In this document: piece after piece, positions 48,711-56,186 of the stretch
How the letters are laid out: the number at the start of each line of letters is the position of its first letter
How positions within the stretch are numbered: position 1 is the stretch's first letter
Source: Thermomonas brevis
Lineage (GTDB): Bacteria > Pseudomonadota > Gammaproteobacteria > Xanthomonadales > Xanthomonadaceae
Assembly (NCBI RefSeq): GCF_014395425.1
Contig: NZ_CP060711.1
Coordinates: 992,001-1,056,000, forward strand
Direction: 5' to 3'
DNA: 64,000 bases
Translations under genes and position numbers: made by a program
The notes under the pieces: generated by a model
Told to the model about the DNA's origin: nothing
Seen by the model: only the letters and a program-made list of their open reading frames with translations
Databases searched by the model: none

Positions 48711-49010
48711 ATGCACGACGAAGAGCTTGCAATCCCACCTGATGCACTCAGTGACCCGGACGCCTTTGAGCTCATGCGTCTCTGGGCAGCTCACGAGCAA
48801 TTGCACGTGACAATCAGCAGCGATGTTAGTGGCGGTGCAGAGGCCTTTGGCGAGCTACTTGCAGACCTCTTTGAGCATGCCTCACGCATGTTCGCCCAAC
48901 GAGACAAGGTTCCACTTAGCAAGTGCCGGGACTTGATGCTCCAAGACTTCTTGCGGCGGGTAGATTCGCCCAAGGCGAGTGTTGAGGGGTCGCTCCCGGT
49001 GGAGCACTAG
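48711..49010 (+). CDS. Cassette 38: DUF5076-like protein
   Basis: A 99-residue soluble protein starting MHDEELAIPPDALSDPDAFELMRLW. The opening and the following HVTISSDV strand look like the small DUF5076 family of unknown function; the match is from memory of the family pattern. Confidence 0.72.
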   Translation: MHDEELAIPPDALSDPDAFELMRLWAAHEQLHVTISSDVSGGAEAFGELLADLFEHASRMFAQRDKVPLSKCRDLMLQDFLRRVDSPKASVEGSLPVEH

Positions 49011-49015
49011 GTGGT

Positions 49016-49075
49016 GCCTAACAATTCATTCAAGCCGACACCGCTTCGCGGCGCGGCTTAATTCAGGTGTTAGGC
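49016..49075 (+). repeat. attC 38
   Basis: Cores GCCTAAC and GTTAGGC, arm pair ATT/AAT, one inner mismatch, AGGTGTT spacer. Confidence 0.94.
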
Positions 49076-49097
49076 GGCAGAGAAAGGGGATCGCTGC

Positions 49098-49691
49098 ATG
49101 AGGCAAGAAATAACTCAGCGCTTTGATCGAAATATTGCGCGAGTCAAGAACCTCGTCTCAATTTATCGCAATCAGCTTGCAGGGGCTGGTCGAGGCCGAC
49201 GAGGACATCAACAAACGGACGTTCTCCGTGCCGCTACCGTTTTGCTTCATGCATCCTTAGAAGACGTCTTACGCAGCTTGGCCTACTGGAAGTTACCTAC
49301 TGCACAGGCCACAGTGCTTGATCAAATCCCCATCGCTGGCGGAACAGCCATGAAGATTTCACTGGGCGCACTCTCTGCACATAAAGGGAAAAGCATCGAC
49401 GATCTGATTAAGGAATCCACAGACGCAAGTTTGGAAAGATCCAACTACAATAATCCCACTGAAGTTTCCTCTTTACTTCAGGCAATTGGTCTCAACACAG
49501 CACCACTCGCCCCATACATGGCGCAGTTAGAAGAAGCAATGAAGCGTAGACACCGCATAGTCCACCGCGCAGACGAGAATCCAAATGGAGGACGCGGCAA
49601 CCATAGAGTTGCATCAATTTCAACGCCTACGCTTGATGCGTGGATCGGCAATACACAGAATTTTGTGCGTGACGTGTTGGCGCAAGTGTAA
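49098..49691 (+). CDS. Cassette 39: HEPN-like protein
   Basis: A 197-residue helical protein starting MRQEITQRFDRNIARVKN, with AAAGGGGA upstream. The late segment KRRHRIVHRADEN has the R-x4-H pattern of HEPN proteins. Its overall look fits the RiboL-PSP-HEPN-like group. No nucleotidyltransferase partner is adjacent. Confidence 0.78.
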   Translation: MRQEITQRFDRNIARVKNLVSIYRNQLAGAGRGRRGHQQTDVLRAATVLLHASLEDVLRSLAYWKLPTAQATVLDQIPIAGGTAMKISLGALSAHKGKSIDDLIKESTDASLERSNYNNPTEVSSLLQAIGLNTAPLAPYMAQLEEAMKRRHRIVHRADENPNGGRGNHRVASISTPTLDAWIGNTQNFVRDVLAQV

Positions 49692-49703
49692 CATGCAGCT
49701 GCC

Positions 49704-49763
49704 GCCTAACAATTCATTCAAGCCGACACCGCTTCGCGGCGCGGCTTAATTCAGGCGTTAGGC
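49704..49763 (+). repeat. attC 39
   Basis: Cores GCCTAAC and GTTAGGC, arm pair ATT/AAT, one inner mismatch. Confidence 0.94.
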
Positions 49764-49767
49764 TTCA

Positions 49768-50010
49768 ATGTCAATTCTTTTGGACATCTTGACAGCACTC
49801 ATCCTGGCATCAGCAGGTGTGTACTGTTTTTGGCACGGCATCAAAGCATTGAAAACACGGGCTGTCTCGTCACCAACAATGATGAGTCCCGGCATCGTTA
49901 AAGCATCTGAATCTCCAAAGACCTATTGGCTCCATGTTTCGTTCTGGTTCTTTGAGGCAGCAGTGCTTTTTGCGTTCGTGCTCAGGTGGCTTCGTGCAAT
50001 TGAGGCCTAA
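49768..50010 (+). CDS. Cassette 40: small membrane protein
   Basis: An 80-residue protein starting MSILLDILTALILASAG with two membrane segments. ATG four bases after the attC core; stop in attC 40. Confidence 0.72.
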   Translation: MSILLDILTALILASAGVYCFWHGIKALKTRAVSSPTMMSPGIVKASESPKTYWLHVSFWFFEAAVLFAFVLRWLRAIEA

Positions 50011-50064
50011 CAATTCATTCAAGCCGACGCCGCTTCGCGGCGCGGCTTAATTCAGGCGTTAGGC
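50005..50064 (+). repeat. attC 40
   Basis: Cores GCCTAAC and GTTAGGC, arm pair ATT/AAT. Confidence 0.95.
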
Positions 50065-50271
50065 AGCGCTGGAACTAGATCTTTAGCATTCGGGGTCAAG
50101 GAACTTGAAGTTGTCTGCACGCCCAATCATTCAAAGCCTCGGCCACAGTCTCCGTGCAGCCTTAGAGCGGCTGCACTCCGTCTGCGGGACAGTTTTCCGC
50201 AAGAAGCATCGGCAGGCCACACAAGAGCGCTTTCGCTTTGTTCTTGCGGTGTTGCATCTCGGCCAGTCGCT
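50065..50271 (+). other. Cassette 41: non-coding, family B
   Basis: A full-length family B copy with the GTGCAGCC/GGCTGCAC hairpin. Confidence 0.8.
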
Positions 50272-50331
50272 GCCTAACAATTCGTTCAAGCCGATTCCGC
50301 TTCGCGGCACGGCTTAACTCAGGCGTTAGGC
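50272..50331 (+). repeat. attC 41
   Basis: Cores GCCTAAC and GTTAGGC, arm pair GTT/AAC, inner arm TTCCGC with one mismatch. Confidence 0.93.
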
Positions 50332-50332
50332 A

Positions 50333-50674
50333 TTGATCACAGCTTTCAAGCTCGCTTCAATTTTCTTCGTAGTGCTCATCGCGGCGCTTGGTTGCTGCCC
50401 ATCTCTCTTTTCGTTCCCGCTCATGCTGTACATGAGCAAGGATTGGAAGCCCAAGCAACAGGACAGATTTCGCAGCGCGGTAGCCCTACACGTTATCGCC
50501 ATTGGTCTGCTTGGCTCATACATTTTCCTTGCACTAACCGCTAAAGATCCTGGCGGTTTAGGATCACTTGGATTCCCGCTCTACATCGTCTGCGCTATTG
50601 TTTGCTGGATTCTTCACGGGTTCGCAAAGGCAGAGGAACGAGCAGCATATGAAGCTCCACGAACCAATGCCTAA
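50333..50674 (+). CDS. Cassette 42: membrane protein
   Basis: A 113-residue protein with three likely membrane segments. The only reasonable full-length start is a TTG one base after the attC core (MITAFKLASIFFVV). The stop is in attC 42. No family recognised. Confidence 0.62.
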   Translation: MITAFKLASIFFVVLIAALGCCPSLFSFPLMLYMSKDWKPKQQDRFRSAVALHVIAIGLLGSYIFLALTAKDPGGLGSLGFPLYIVCAIVCWILHGFAKAEERAAYEAPRTNA

Positions 50675-50728
50675 CAATTCGTTCAAGCCGACGCCGCTTC
50701 GCGGCGCGGCTTAACTCAGGCGTTAGGC
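50669..50728 (+). repeat. attC 42
   Basis: Cores GCCTAAC and GTTAGGC, arm pair GTT/AAC. Confidence 0.95.
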
Positions 50729-50968
50729 CACTAAGAGCAGGTGGATCGAAACAGGTCACGCACTCGCTTGCTTGCTCTCGCTCCTCGGCAAAGAAAGCCG
50801 CTGCACTCTGCACTGCAAGCCTCACTGGCCGCACTTCGTTGAGACACCTCGCGCTACGGCGCAGCACAAAGCAGCCACGCCTCCGCCTCCGTTATGCCTC
50901 GCTCGTTCATCAAGAACCAGATCAGCAGTACACTCGGGCTAGGCCATGCGTCATCGTCAAGAGCAGTG
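50729..50968 (+). other. Cassette 43: non-coding, family A (duplicate of cassette 47)
   Basis: Family A, cassette 19 subtype. It appears identical to cassette 47, attC included. Confidence 0.8.
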
Positions 50969-51028
50969 GCCTAACAATTCGTTCAAGCCGACGCCACTTC
51001 GTGGCGCAGCTTAACTCAGGCGTTAGGC
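50969..51028 (+). repeat. attC 43
   Basis: Cores GCCTAAC and GTTAGGC, arm pair GTT/AAC, inner arm CGCCAC/GTGGCG, CAGCTT in place of CGGCTT. Confidence 0.94.
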
Positions 51029-51033
51029 CCCGT

Positions 51034-51336
51034 ATGAAAGTTCCGCAGCTTGAGCCACTTCTTGCAATGGCACGCCAGCTAGACGGGCGACCCGGCGTGG
51101 AAGATATCTTTGCTTTCGTTCAAAGCAAGGTGGAGTCAGCCGCTACACCCAGCATGGGTCAGAGTGTCTGCTCCCAAGTCATTGAGCTCTGTCACCCCAA
51201 GGCTTGGGGCGATCGCATGGTTACTGGCATTGGTAACGTTGAGTGGTGCACTTGGCTGTCTGCTCTCTCTCAGCAAGCTGAGGACTGTGGACAAGCCATC
51301 TACATGGCTTCCAGCACATCCAGTGCCGGGGCCTAA
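51034..51336 (+). CDS. Cassette 44: hypothetical protein
   Basis: A 100-residue soluble protein starting MKVPQLEPLLAMARQLDG. Stop in attC 44. No family recognised. Confidence 0.72.
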   Translation: MKVPQLEPLLAMARQLDGRPGVEDIFAFVQSKVESAATPSMGQSVCSQVIELCHPKAWGDRMVTGIGNVEWCTWLSALSQQAEDCGQAIYMASSTSSAGA

Positions 51337-51390
51337 CAATTCATTCAAGCCGACGCCGCTTCGCGGCGCGGCTTAATTCAGGCGTTAGGC
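51331..51390 (+). repeat. attC 44
   Basis: Cores GCCTAAC and GTTAGGC, arm pair ATT/AAT. Confidence 0.95.
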
Positions 51391-51393
51391 CCC

Positions 51394-51678
51394 GTGATCA
51401 TTTCCTTTGAAGGTCCAACATTCTTTGCACCAGCGGATGAGGACCACTTCTTCGGCTGGCTAAGAGCATTGCCCGAGCACCAAGACATCCAGGGCGTGGG
51501 TACTATCTTGGAGCTGACGCTGACTTCCCCAGTGAGCTCGGACACAGTGCGGCAACTTCTTGTAGTCTTTCGGCGCTGGCACATAGAGATCACGCCATTG
51601 CTGCCTTTGCGCTCGCCGGCGACAAATGGTTTCGTGCTTTGGAATACTGCGCTAGGAGAGGCCTCGTCCGGGGCCTAA
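51394..51678 (+). CDS. Cassette 45: hypothetical protein
   Basis: A 94-residue soluble protein with a GTG start three bases after the attC core (MIISFEGPTFFAPADEDHFF). Stop in attC 45. No family recognised; the size and aromatic start suit an immunity-type fold. Confidence 0.7.
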   Translation: MIISFEGPTFFAPADEDHFFGWLRALPEHQDIQGVGTILELTLTSPVSSDTVRQLLVVFRRWHIEITPLLPLRSPATNGFVLWNTALGEASSGA

Positions 51679-51731
51679 CAATTCATTCAAGCCGACCCGC
51701 TTCGCGGGTCGGCTTAATTCAGGCGTTAGGC
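51673..51731 (+). repeat. attC 45 (59 bases, one bulge lost)
   Basis: Cores GCCTAAC and GTTAGGC, arm pair ATT/AAT. The inner arms form a perfect 12-base stem around TTC, so the usual bulged A is paired. Confidence 0.95.
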
Positions 51732-51971
51732 CACTGAGAGCAAGCGCATCGAAACAGGTCATGCGCAAGCTTGTTGTTCCCGCTCCTCGGCAAAGAAAGC
51801 GGCTGTACGTCATTCAGCAAAGCGCACTGAGCCGCACTTCGTTGATACACCTCGCGCTACGGCGCAGCACAAAGCGGCCGCGCCTCCGGCTTCGCAATGT
51901 CTCGCTCGTTCTTCAAGAGCAACAACAGCAGTACACTCGGGCCAGGTCATGCGTCGTCGGCAAGAGCCGTG
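51732..51971 (+). other. Cassette 46: non-coding, family A
   Basis: Family A, cassette 19 subtype; near-identical to cassette 30. Confidence 0.8.
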
Positions 51972-52031
51972 GCCTAACAATTCGTTCAAGCCGACACCGC
52001 TTCGCGGCGCGGCTTAACTCAAGCGTTAGGC
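51972..52031 (+). repeat. attC 46
   Basis: Cores GCCTAAC and GTTAGGC, arm pair GTT/AAC, one inner mismatch. Confidence 0.94.
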
Positions 52032-52271
52032 CACTAAGAGCAGGTGGATCGAAACAGGTCACGCACTCGCTTGCTTGCTCTCGCTCCTCGGCAAAGAAAG
52101 CCGCTGCACTCTGCACTGCAAGCCTCACTGGCCGCACTTCGTTGAGACACCTCGCGCTACGGCGCAGCACAAAGCAGCCACGCCTCCGCCTCCGTTATGC
52201 CTCGCTCGTTCATCAAGAACCAGATCAGCAGTACACTCGGGCTAGGCCATGCGTCATCGTCAAGAGCAGTG
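52032..52271 (+). other. Cassette 47: non-coding, family A (duplicate of cassette 43)
   Basis: Appears identical to cassette 43. It follows cassette 46, so two family A members are in tandem. Confidence 0.8.
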
Positions 52272-52331
52272 GCCTAACAATTCGTTCAAGCCGACGCCAC
52301 TTCGTGGCGCAGCTTAACTCAGGCGTTAGCG
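52272..52331 (+). repeat. attC 47
   Basis: Cores GCCTAAC and GTTAGCG, arm pair GTT/AAC, same inner arm as attC 43. Confidence 0.93.
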
Positions 52332-52339
52332 CTCACCCA

Positions 52340-52690
52340 ATGAATATGAATTTCGATCGTGACAACGACCCTCAGCCAATCCCCGTTGATCTTGCAATCT
52401 CACGCGGGCAACTGTTGGTAAACGGCCCCGTCCAGATCTTGCTGCTTTCCGGCGCCGCGACCGCTTACTTTCTTCTTGATGTATCTACAATTGCCTGCTT
52501 CGTCGCCGTTGGTCTTGGCTTTATTCTCGCATGGCTTTGGTGGTCATATTTCATCCCGCAATGGAGAGAATGGGCACATGCTCGCGGCGCTGACCCAGAG
52601 GAACTTCAATTTGAAGCAGTCCGCTCCAAGCTTACATGGCCCAAAGGATCGTTCTTTGAGCGCACCGAGATTCGTCGCCGTGAGCGCTAA
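52340..52690 (+). CDS. Cassette 48: membrane protein
   Basis: A 116-residue protein starting MNMNFDRDNDPQPIPVD with two membrane segments (about 25 to 70) and a charged C-terminal part. It resembles YcxB/YcaP-like small membrane proteins in layout only. Stop in attC 48. Confidence 0.74.
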   Translation: MNMNFDRDNDPQPIPVDLAISRGQLLVNGPVQILLLSGAATAYFLLDVSTIACFVAVGLGFILAWLWWSYFIPQWREWAHARGADPEELQFEAVRSKLTWPKGSFFERTEIRRRER

Positions 52691-52744
52691 CAATTCATTC
52701 AAGCCGACACCGCTTCGCGGTGCGGCTTAATTCAGGCGTTAGGC
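52685..52744 (+). repeat. attC 48
   Basis: Cores CGCTAAC and GTTAGGC, arm pair ATT/AAT, inner arm CACCGC/GCGGTG. Confidence 0.93.
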
Positions 52745-52760
52745 GACACATGGAGATTCA

Positions 52761-53138
52761 ATGAAGCCCATCTTGCTCGCGTTAGCATTCATCTGCGTCG
52801 CCAGTTTCAAGTTCTTCGCTGCCATGTCGGAGAACGAGTTCATTCCGGGGGCAATCATGTTCACCGCAATGCTCGGAGCACCACAGCTGATCTGGCTCTG
52901 GTTCCTGCGTACAGGCCCGCTGAATGATGGCCAGATCAGATCCGCAGCCTTTACGCTCACTGCCTTCCTCTTTACTTCTGTCCTGTTTGGGTCTTTTCCT
53001 GGCGTTTCGCGGCCATCCTGGGGTGGCGAGGGTCACTTTGAGGTTCCGGCTGCACTCCTCGTCGAGGGCTTCATCAGCGTTCTCGGAATTCTTGTATTCG
53101 TTGCGCGCGGGAAGCGGAAAAATGAGAGCGTCGCCTAA
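52761..53138 (+). CDS. Cassette 49: membrane protein
   Basis: A 125-residue protein starting MKPILLALAFICVASFKFF, with GGAGA upstream and four likely membrane segments. Stop in attC 49. No family recognised. Confidence 0.76.
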   Translation: MKPILLALAFICVASFKFFAAMSENEFIPGAIMFTAMLGAPQLIWLWFLRTGPLNDGQIRSAAFTLTAFLFTSVLFGSFPGVSRPSWGGEGHFEVPAALLVEGFISVLGILVFVARGKRKNESVA

Positions 53139-53192
53139 CAATTCATTCAAGCCGACGCCGCTTCGCGGCGCGGCTTAATTCAGGCGTTAGCC
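53133..53192 (+). repeat. attC 49
   Basis: Cores GCCTAAC and GTTAGCC, arm pair ATT/AAT. Confidence 0.94.
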
Positions 53193-53196
53193 GTTA

Positions 53197-53685
53197 ATGG
53201 AAGATATCGATATATCGGTGACACGACTACAAGCGTTTCTCGTAGATGCCTCGTACGGTCGAGCGTTGAGGATGGCTCACCTCCTTGAATCCCGACTCGT
53301 AACATTCTTGATGTGCCATGCCATTGAGAACAACTACCCCATTGATAAAGATGGCATTAAAAAGATGACGCTTGGGGTTCTAGTCAAAGAATTTATTGCA
53401 AAATTCAACCCTTCTGAGCAGATTGAAGAAGAACTCGACAATATGGTCTTCTTCCGAAATGAGCTTGCCCATAGAATTTCTGAAACAATCATCTCGGCTA
53501 CAGTTCATAAAGATTGGCAAGATCGCGTTGTCAAAGAACTAACAGAAATAACAGGCTATTTCCAAGAAACGCTCACTTTACTTGAACCTTACGTAGAAAG
53601 AAGCTATCGAGCAATGAATGTCTCAGAAGAAGTCCTGCTCAAGATTATTGGAAAACTGTATCCGGGCATTAAAGTTAACGACTAA
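53197..53685 (+). CDS. Cassette 50: HEPN-like protein
   Basis: A 162-residue helical protein starting MEDIDISVTRLQAFLVDAS. The segment FFRNELAHRISE has the R-N-x3-H pattern of HEPN and abortive-infection-like helical proteins. It is AT-richer than most cassettes, suggesting a different source. ATG four bases after the attC core; stop in attC 50. Confidence 0.75.
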   Translation: MEDIDISVTRLQAFLVDASYGRALRMAHLLESRLVTFLMCHAIENNYPIDKDGIKKMTLGVLVKEFIAKFNPSEQIEEELDNMVFFRNELAHRISETIISATVHKDWQDRVVKELTEITGYFQETLTLLEPYVERSYRAMNVSEEVLLKIIGKLYPGIKVND

Positions 53686-53739
53686 CAATTCATTCAAGCC
53701 GACGCCGCTTCGCGGCGCGACTTAATTCAGGCGTTAGGC
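53680..53739 (+). repeat. attC 50
   Basis: Cores GACTAAC and GTTAGGC, arm pair ATT/AAT, CGACTT in place of CGGCTT. Confidence 0.93.
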
Positions 53740-53744
53740 GTGCC

Positions 53745-54071
53745 ATGGCATATGCATCGCTATCCATGAGTGACATCTCCAGTTGGGACGACTTTCATGA
53801 AGCGTCTCGCTTTGCCTTTGGCTTCCCGGATTTCTATAGTCGCAATAACAATGCTTGGATTGACTGCCTCAGTTATCTAGACGAGGGAGATGGCATGTCT
53901 GCGTTCATGCTTGGCAGAGATGAAACCCTTGAAGTTCTTCTCGTCGGTTACTATGAATTTTCGGAAAGACATCCAGATATTGCACTCGGAATCACGCAAC
54001 TCTTTGCTGCCGTCAACTCGCGCTATTCTGAGCGCGGTGATTTTCTCAGGCTGCGTCTCTCGCTTACGTGA
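53745..54071 (+). CDS. Cassette 51: barstar-like protein
   Basis: A 108-residue protein starting MAYASLSMSDISSWDDFHE. The segment FAFGFPDFYSRNNNAWIDCLSYL matches the barstar pattern (FP-x-FYG-x-N-x-x-AW-D), a family of RNase inhibitors and immunity proteins. No matching RNase is adjacent, so it is an orphan inhibitor here. Confidence 0.82.
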   Translation: MAYASLSMSDISSWDDFHEASRFAFGFPDFYSRNNNAWIDCLSYLDEGDGMSAFMLGRDETLEVLLVGYYEFSERHPDIALGITQLFAAVNSRYSERGDFLRLRLSLT

Positions 54072-54078
54072 GGGGCAC

Positions 54079-54138
54079 GCCTAACAATTCATTCAAGCCG
54101 ACGCCGCTTCGCGGCACGGCTTAATTCAGGTGTTAGCC
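54079..54138 (+). repeat. attC 51
   Basis: Cores GCCTAAC and GTTAGCC, arm pair ATT/AAT, one inner mismatch. Confidence 0.93.
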
Positions 54139-54149
54139 GCTAAAAGCAC

Positions 54150-54767
54150 ATGCCGCACAGCATCATTCTCGGTTGGGGCTCGTTGATCTGGGACACGCGC
54201 CCGGACTTCGGACAATTTCATGGGGCTTGGGAGCTGGATGGCCCCATGCTTCCGCTGGAGTTTTCTCGCGTCTCATCCAGCCGCGAGGACGCACTGACGC
54301 TCGTACTAGATGAGGACAATGGTTCGGCTTGCCGTGTGGCCTTTACACGTAGCAAAAGGCAAAACCCAGACGACGCTATCGCAGATCTGCGCTGTCGCGA
54401 GGGCACGACGCTGCGCAACATTGGTTACTACTTTCGTGATGGCTCAAGGCGCAACTCGAGATCTGAGAGCAACCTTTCGGCCATAGCTGCATGGGCCAAT
54501 GAAAAATCTATCGATATTGTGGTCTGGACTGACCTGGCGTCAAACTTTGAGTCAAAGAGCAGTCAAAAATGTCCATTCAGCGTTTCTGCTGGAGTCGCAC
54601 ATCTACAAGCTCTCCCTGTAAGTGCAAAGGCTAAAGCTGCTGAGTACATGTGGCGGGCACCCCGTTTGTCGACACTCCACTCCGTCGTATCATTCAGGCT
54701 GAGCCGTGGTTCAAAGAGCGCGGCTAACAGTTCATTCAAGCCGACGCCGCTTCGCGGCGCGGCTTAA
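54150..54767 (+). CDS. Cassette 52: gamma-glutamylcyclotransferase-like protein with attC-encoded tail
   Basis: A 205-residue protein. The opening SIILGWGSLIWDTRP, followed by LPLEFSRVSSS, is the GGCT/BtrG-like pattern. The region around residue 80 to 90 (LRCREGT) holds the acidic residue expected for catalysis. The frame passes the attC 5' core and ends in attC 52, adding NSSFKPTPLRGAA. Confidence 0.8.
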   Translation: MPHSIILGWGSLIWDTRPDFGQFHGAWELDGPMLPLEFSRVSSSREDALTLVLDEDNGSACRVAFTRSKRQNPDDAIADLRCREGTTLRNIGYYFRDGSRRNSRSESNLSAIAAWANEKSIDIVVWTDLASNFESKSSQKCPFSVSAGVAHLQALPVSAKAKAAEYMWRAPRLSTLHSVVSFRLSRGSKSAANSSFKPTPLRGAA

Positions 54768-54781
54768 CTCAGGCGTTAGAC
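54722..54781 (+). repeat. attC 52
   Basis: Cores GGCTAAC and GTTAGAC, mixed arm pair ATT/AAC. Confidence 0.93.
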
Positions 54782-54797
54782 CGCAAAGGGGAAAATT

Positions 54798-55010
54798 GTG
54801 ACGCGGAACCAACAATGCTTGCTCGCCGCAACTTTTACGATCGTTTTGGCAGCAGCATCGAGGCAGCTCAGCCAGCTGAAAGATCCAGGTCTTCTTTTTG
54901 GGCTTAGCTCAGACTTCTTTGCTGGCGTGCTGATTGGTTTTACTATCGTTCTCGGCATAGTGACCGTCGTGAAGTTTCTCCCAAAAGTTGCAGGCAATCA
55001 GCATAGCTAG
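54798..55010 (+). CDS. Cassette 53: small membrane protein
   Basis: A 70-residue protein with a GTG start behind AAAGGGGAAAA (MTRNQQCLLAATFTIVL) and two membrane segments. No family recognised. Confidence 0.68.
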   Translation: MTRNQQCLLAATFTIVLAAASRQLSQLKDPGLLFGLSSDFFAGVLIGFTIVLGIVTVVKFLPKVAGNQHS

Positions 55011-55043
55011 CTGATGCTCTTCAATGAGCAGACTTTGGCAGCG

Positions 55044-55103
55044 GTCTAACAATTCATTCAAGCCGACGCCGCTTCGCGGCGCGGCTTAATTCAGGCGTTA
55101 GGC
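55044..55103 (+). repeat. attC 53
   Basis: Cores GTCTAAC and GTTAGGC, arm pair ATT/AAT. Confidence 0.94.
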
Positions 55104-55134
55104 CGCTCCAAGCATCATTGCAAGCGAGGGCAAT

Positions 55135-55539
55135 GTGGAACATCCACTAATACTTCCAATGGTGGCTCATGTAGCGCTTGCCTCGTTCCTCTACGTTCTT
55201 CTTACAATTGCACGTGCTCCAAAAATTTGGGGCATCGGTCAGCGCCCTGATGGCTCCAATCCTTGGGCCACAGTCGAACCGCGCATCAGCGCAAACCTTT
55301 CCAATCAGTTTGAGTGGCCCCTGCTCTTTTACGCAGCGTGCCTGCTACTCATTCAGAGTCACTCTGAGGCATCTATCGCGTCTCTACTTGCCTGGACGTT
55401 CATTGTTGGCCGCGTGGCGCACAGTTGCGTCCAGGTTCTGACCACAAACATCCGGCTGCGCGGCTTGGTGTTCACGGTCAACTTCCTCGCTACACTCGGA
55501 CTTTGGGTGGTCGTTCTCCAGCCAAGGACAGCGGCCTAA
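55135..55539 (+). CDS. Cassette 54: MAPEG family membrane protein
   Basis: A 134-residue protein with four membrane segments. The motif EPRISANLSNQFEWPLLFYAA and the later VGRVAHS are typical of bacterial MAPEG proteins, relatives of membrane glutathione transferases. The start is a GTG at 55135 (MEHPLILPMVAHV), after GAGGG. It is carried with the most divergent attC of the array, so its origin may differ. Confidence 0.82.
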   Translation: MEHPLILPMVAHVALASFLYVLLTIARAPKIWGIGQRPDGSNPWATVEPRISANLSNQFEWPLLFYAACLLLIQSHSEASIASLLAWTFIVGRVAHSCVQVLTTNIRLRGLVFTVNFLATLGLWVVVLQPRTAA

Positions 55540-55593
55540 CAATTCAATCAAGGCGAGACCGCTTCGCGGTCCGCCTTATTTCAGGCGTTATGC
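55534..55593 (+). repeat. attC 54 (divergent)
   Basis: Cores GCCTAAC and GTTATGC. All three arms are changed together (AAT/ATT, AAGGCG/CGCCTT, GACCGC/GCGGTC) while both bulged bases and the loop TTC remain. Confidence 0.93.
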
Positions 55594-55809
55594 GCGGGCA
55601 GGCAAAAGTCGCATTGTCTTGCGCAAGCTTGCCAGAGTCCAGACATCCAGCCAGTCGCATATCCCGCTCGGCCACGCACTGCATCGTGCAAAAGAGCCAA
55701 GCTTATGCCCACCCACCACCAAAGACCTTCGTCCGGTGATTACTCGCGTACCGATTCCCGCTGGCTTAAGATCACTTCAGCAGTCTTGCTTCAACTGTTG
55801 TTGCAGGCT
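55594..55809 (+). other. Cassette 55: non-coding, family C
   Basis: Second copy of the family C element of cassette 15, with scattered differences. No shared ORF. Confidence 0.75.
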
Positions 55810-55869
55810 GCATAACAGTTCATTCAAGCCGACGCCGCTTCGCGGCGCGGCTTAATTCAGGCGTTAGGC
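55810..55869 (+). repeat. attC 55
   Basis: Cores GCATAAC and GTTAGGC, arm pair ATT/AAT. Confidence 0.94.
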
Positions 55870-56110
55870 CACTAAGAGCAAGCGCATCGAAACAGGTCAT
55901 GCGCTTGCTTGCTTACTCCCGCGCCTCGGCAAAGAAAGCAGTTGCACCTCGCCTCGCAGCATGCACTCAGCCGCACTTCGTTGAGACGCCTCGCGCTACG
56001 GCGCAGCACAAGGCAGCCGCGCCTCCGCCTCCGTCATGGCTCGCTCGTTCATCAAGAGCCAGATCAGCAGTACACTCGGGACAGGTCATCCGCCATCGTC
56101 AAGAGCAATG
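55870..56110 (+). other. Cassette 56: non-coding, family A
   Basis: Family A, cassette 19 subtype. An ATG-initiated frame spans the cassette but is not shared by other copies. Confidence 0.78.
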
Positions 56111-56170
56111 GCCTAACAATTCGTTCAAGCCGACGCCGCTTCGCGGCGCGGCTTAACTCAGGCGTTAGGT
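56111..56170 (+). repeat. attC 56
   Basis: Cores GCCTAAC and GTTAGGT, arm pair GTT/AAC. Confidence 0.95.
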
Positions 56171-56186
56171 TGCGGAGCAAGTATCA

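Noticed and set aside
55899..56156. An 85-residue ATG-initiated frame in family A cassette 56
   Set aside because: The same DNA block in other family A copies is broken or read in other frames because of indels, so no shared protein is supported.
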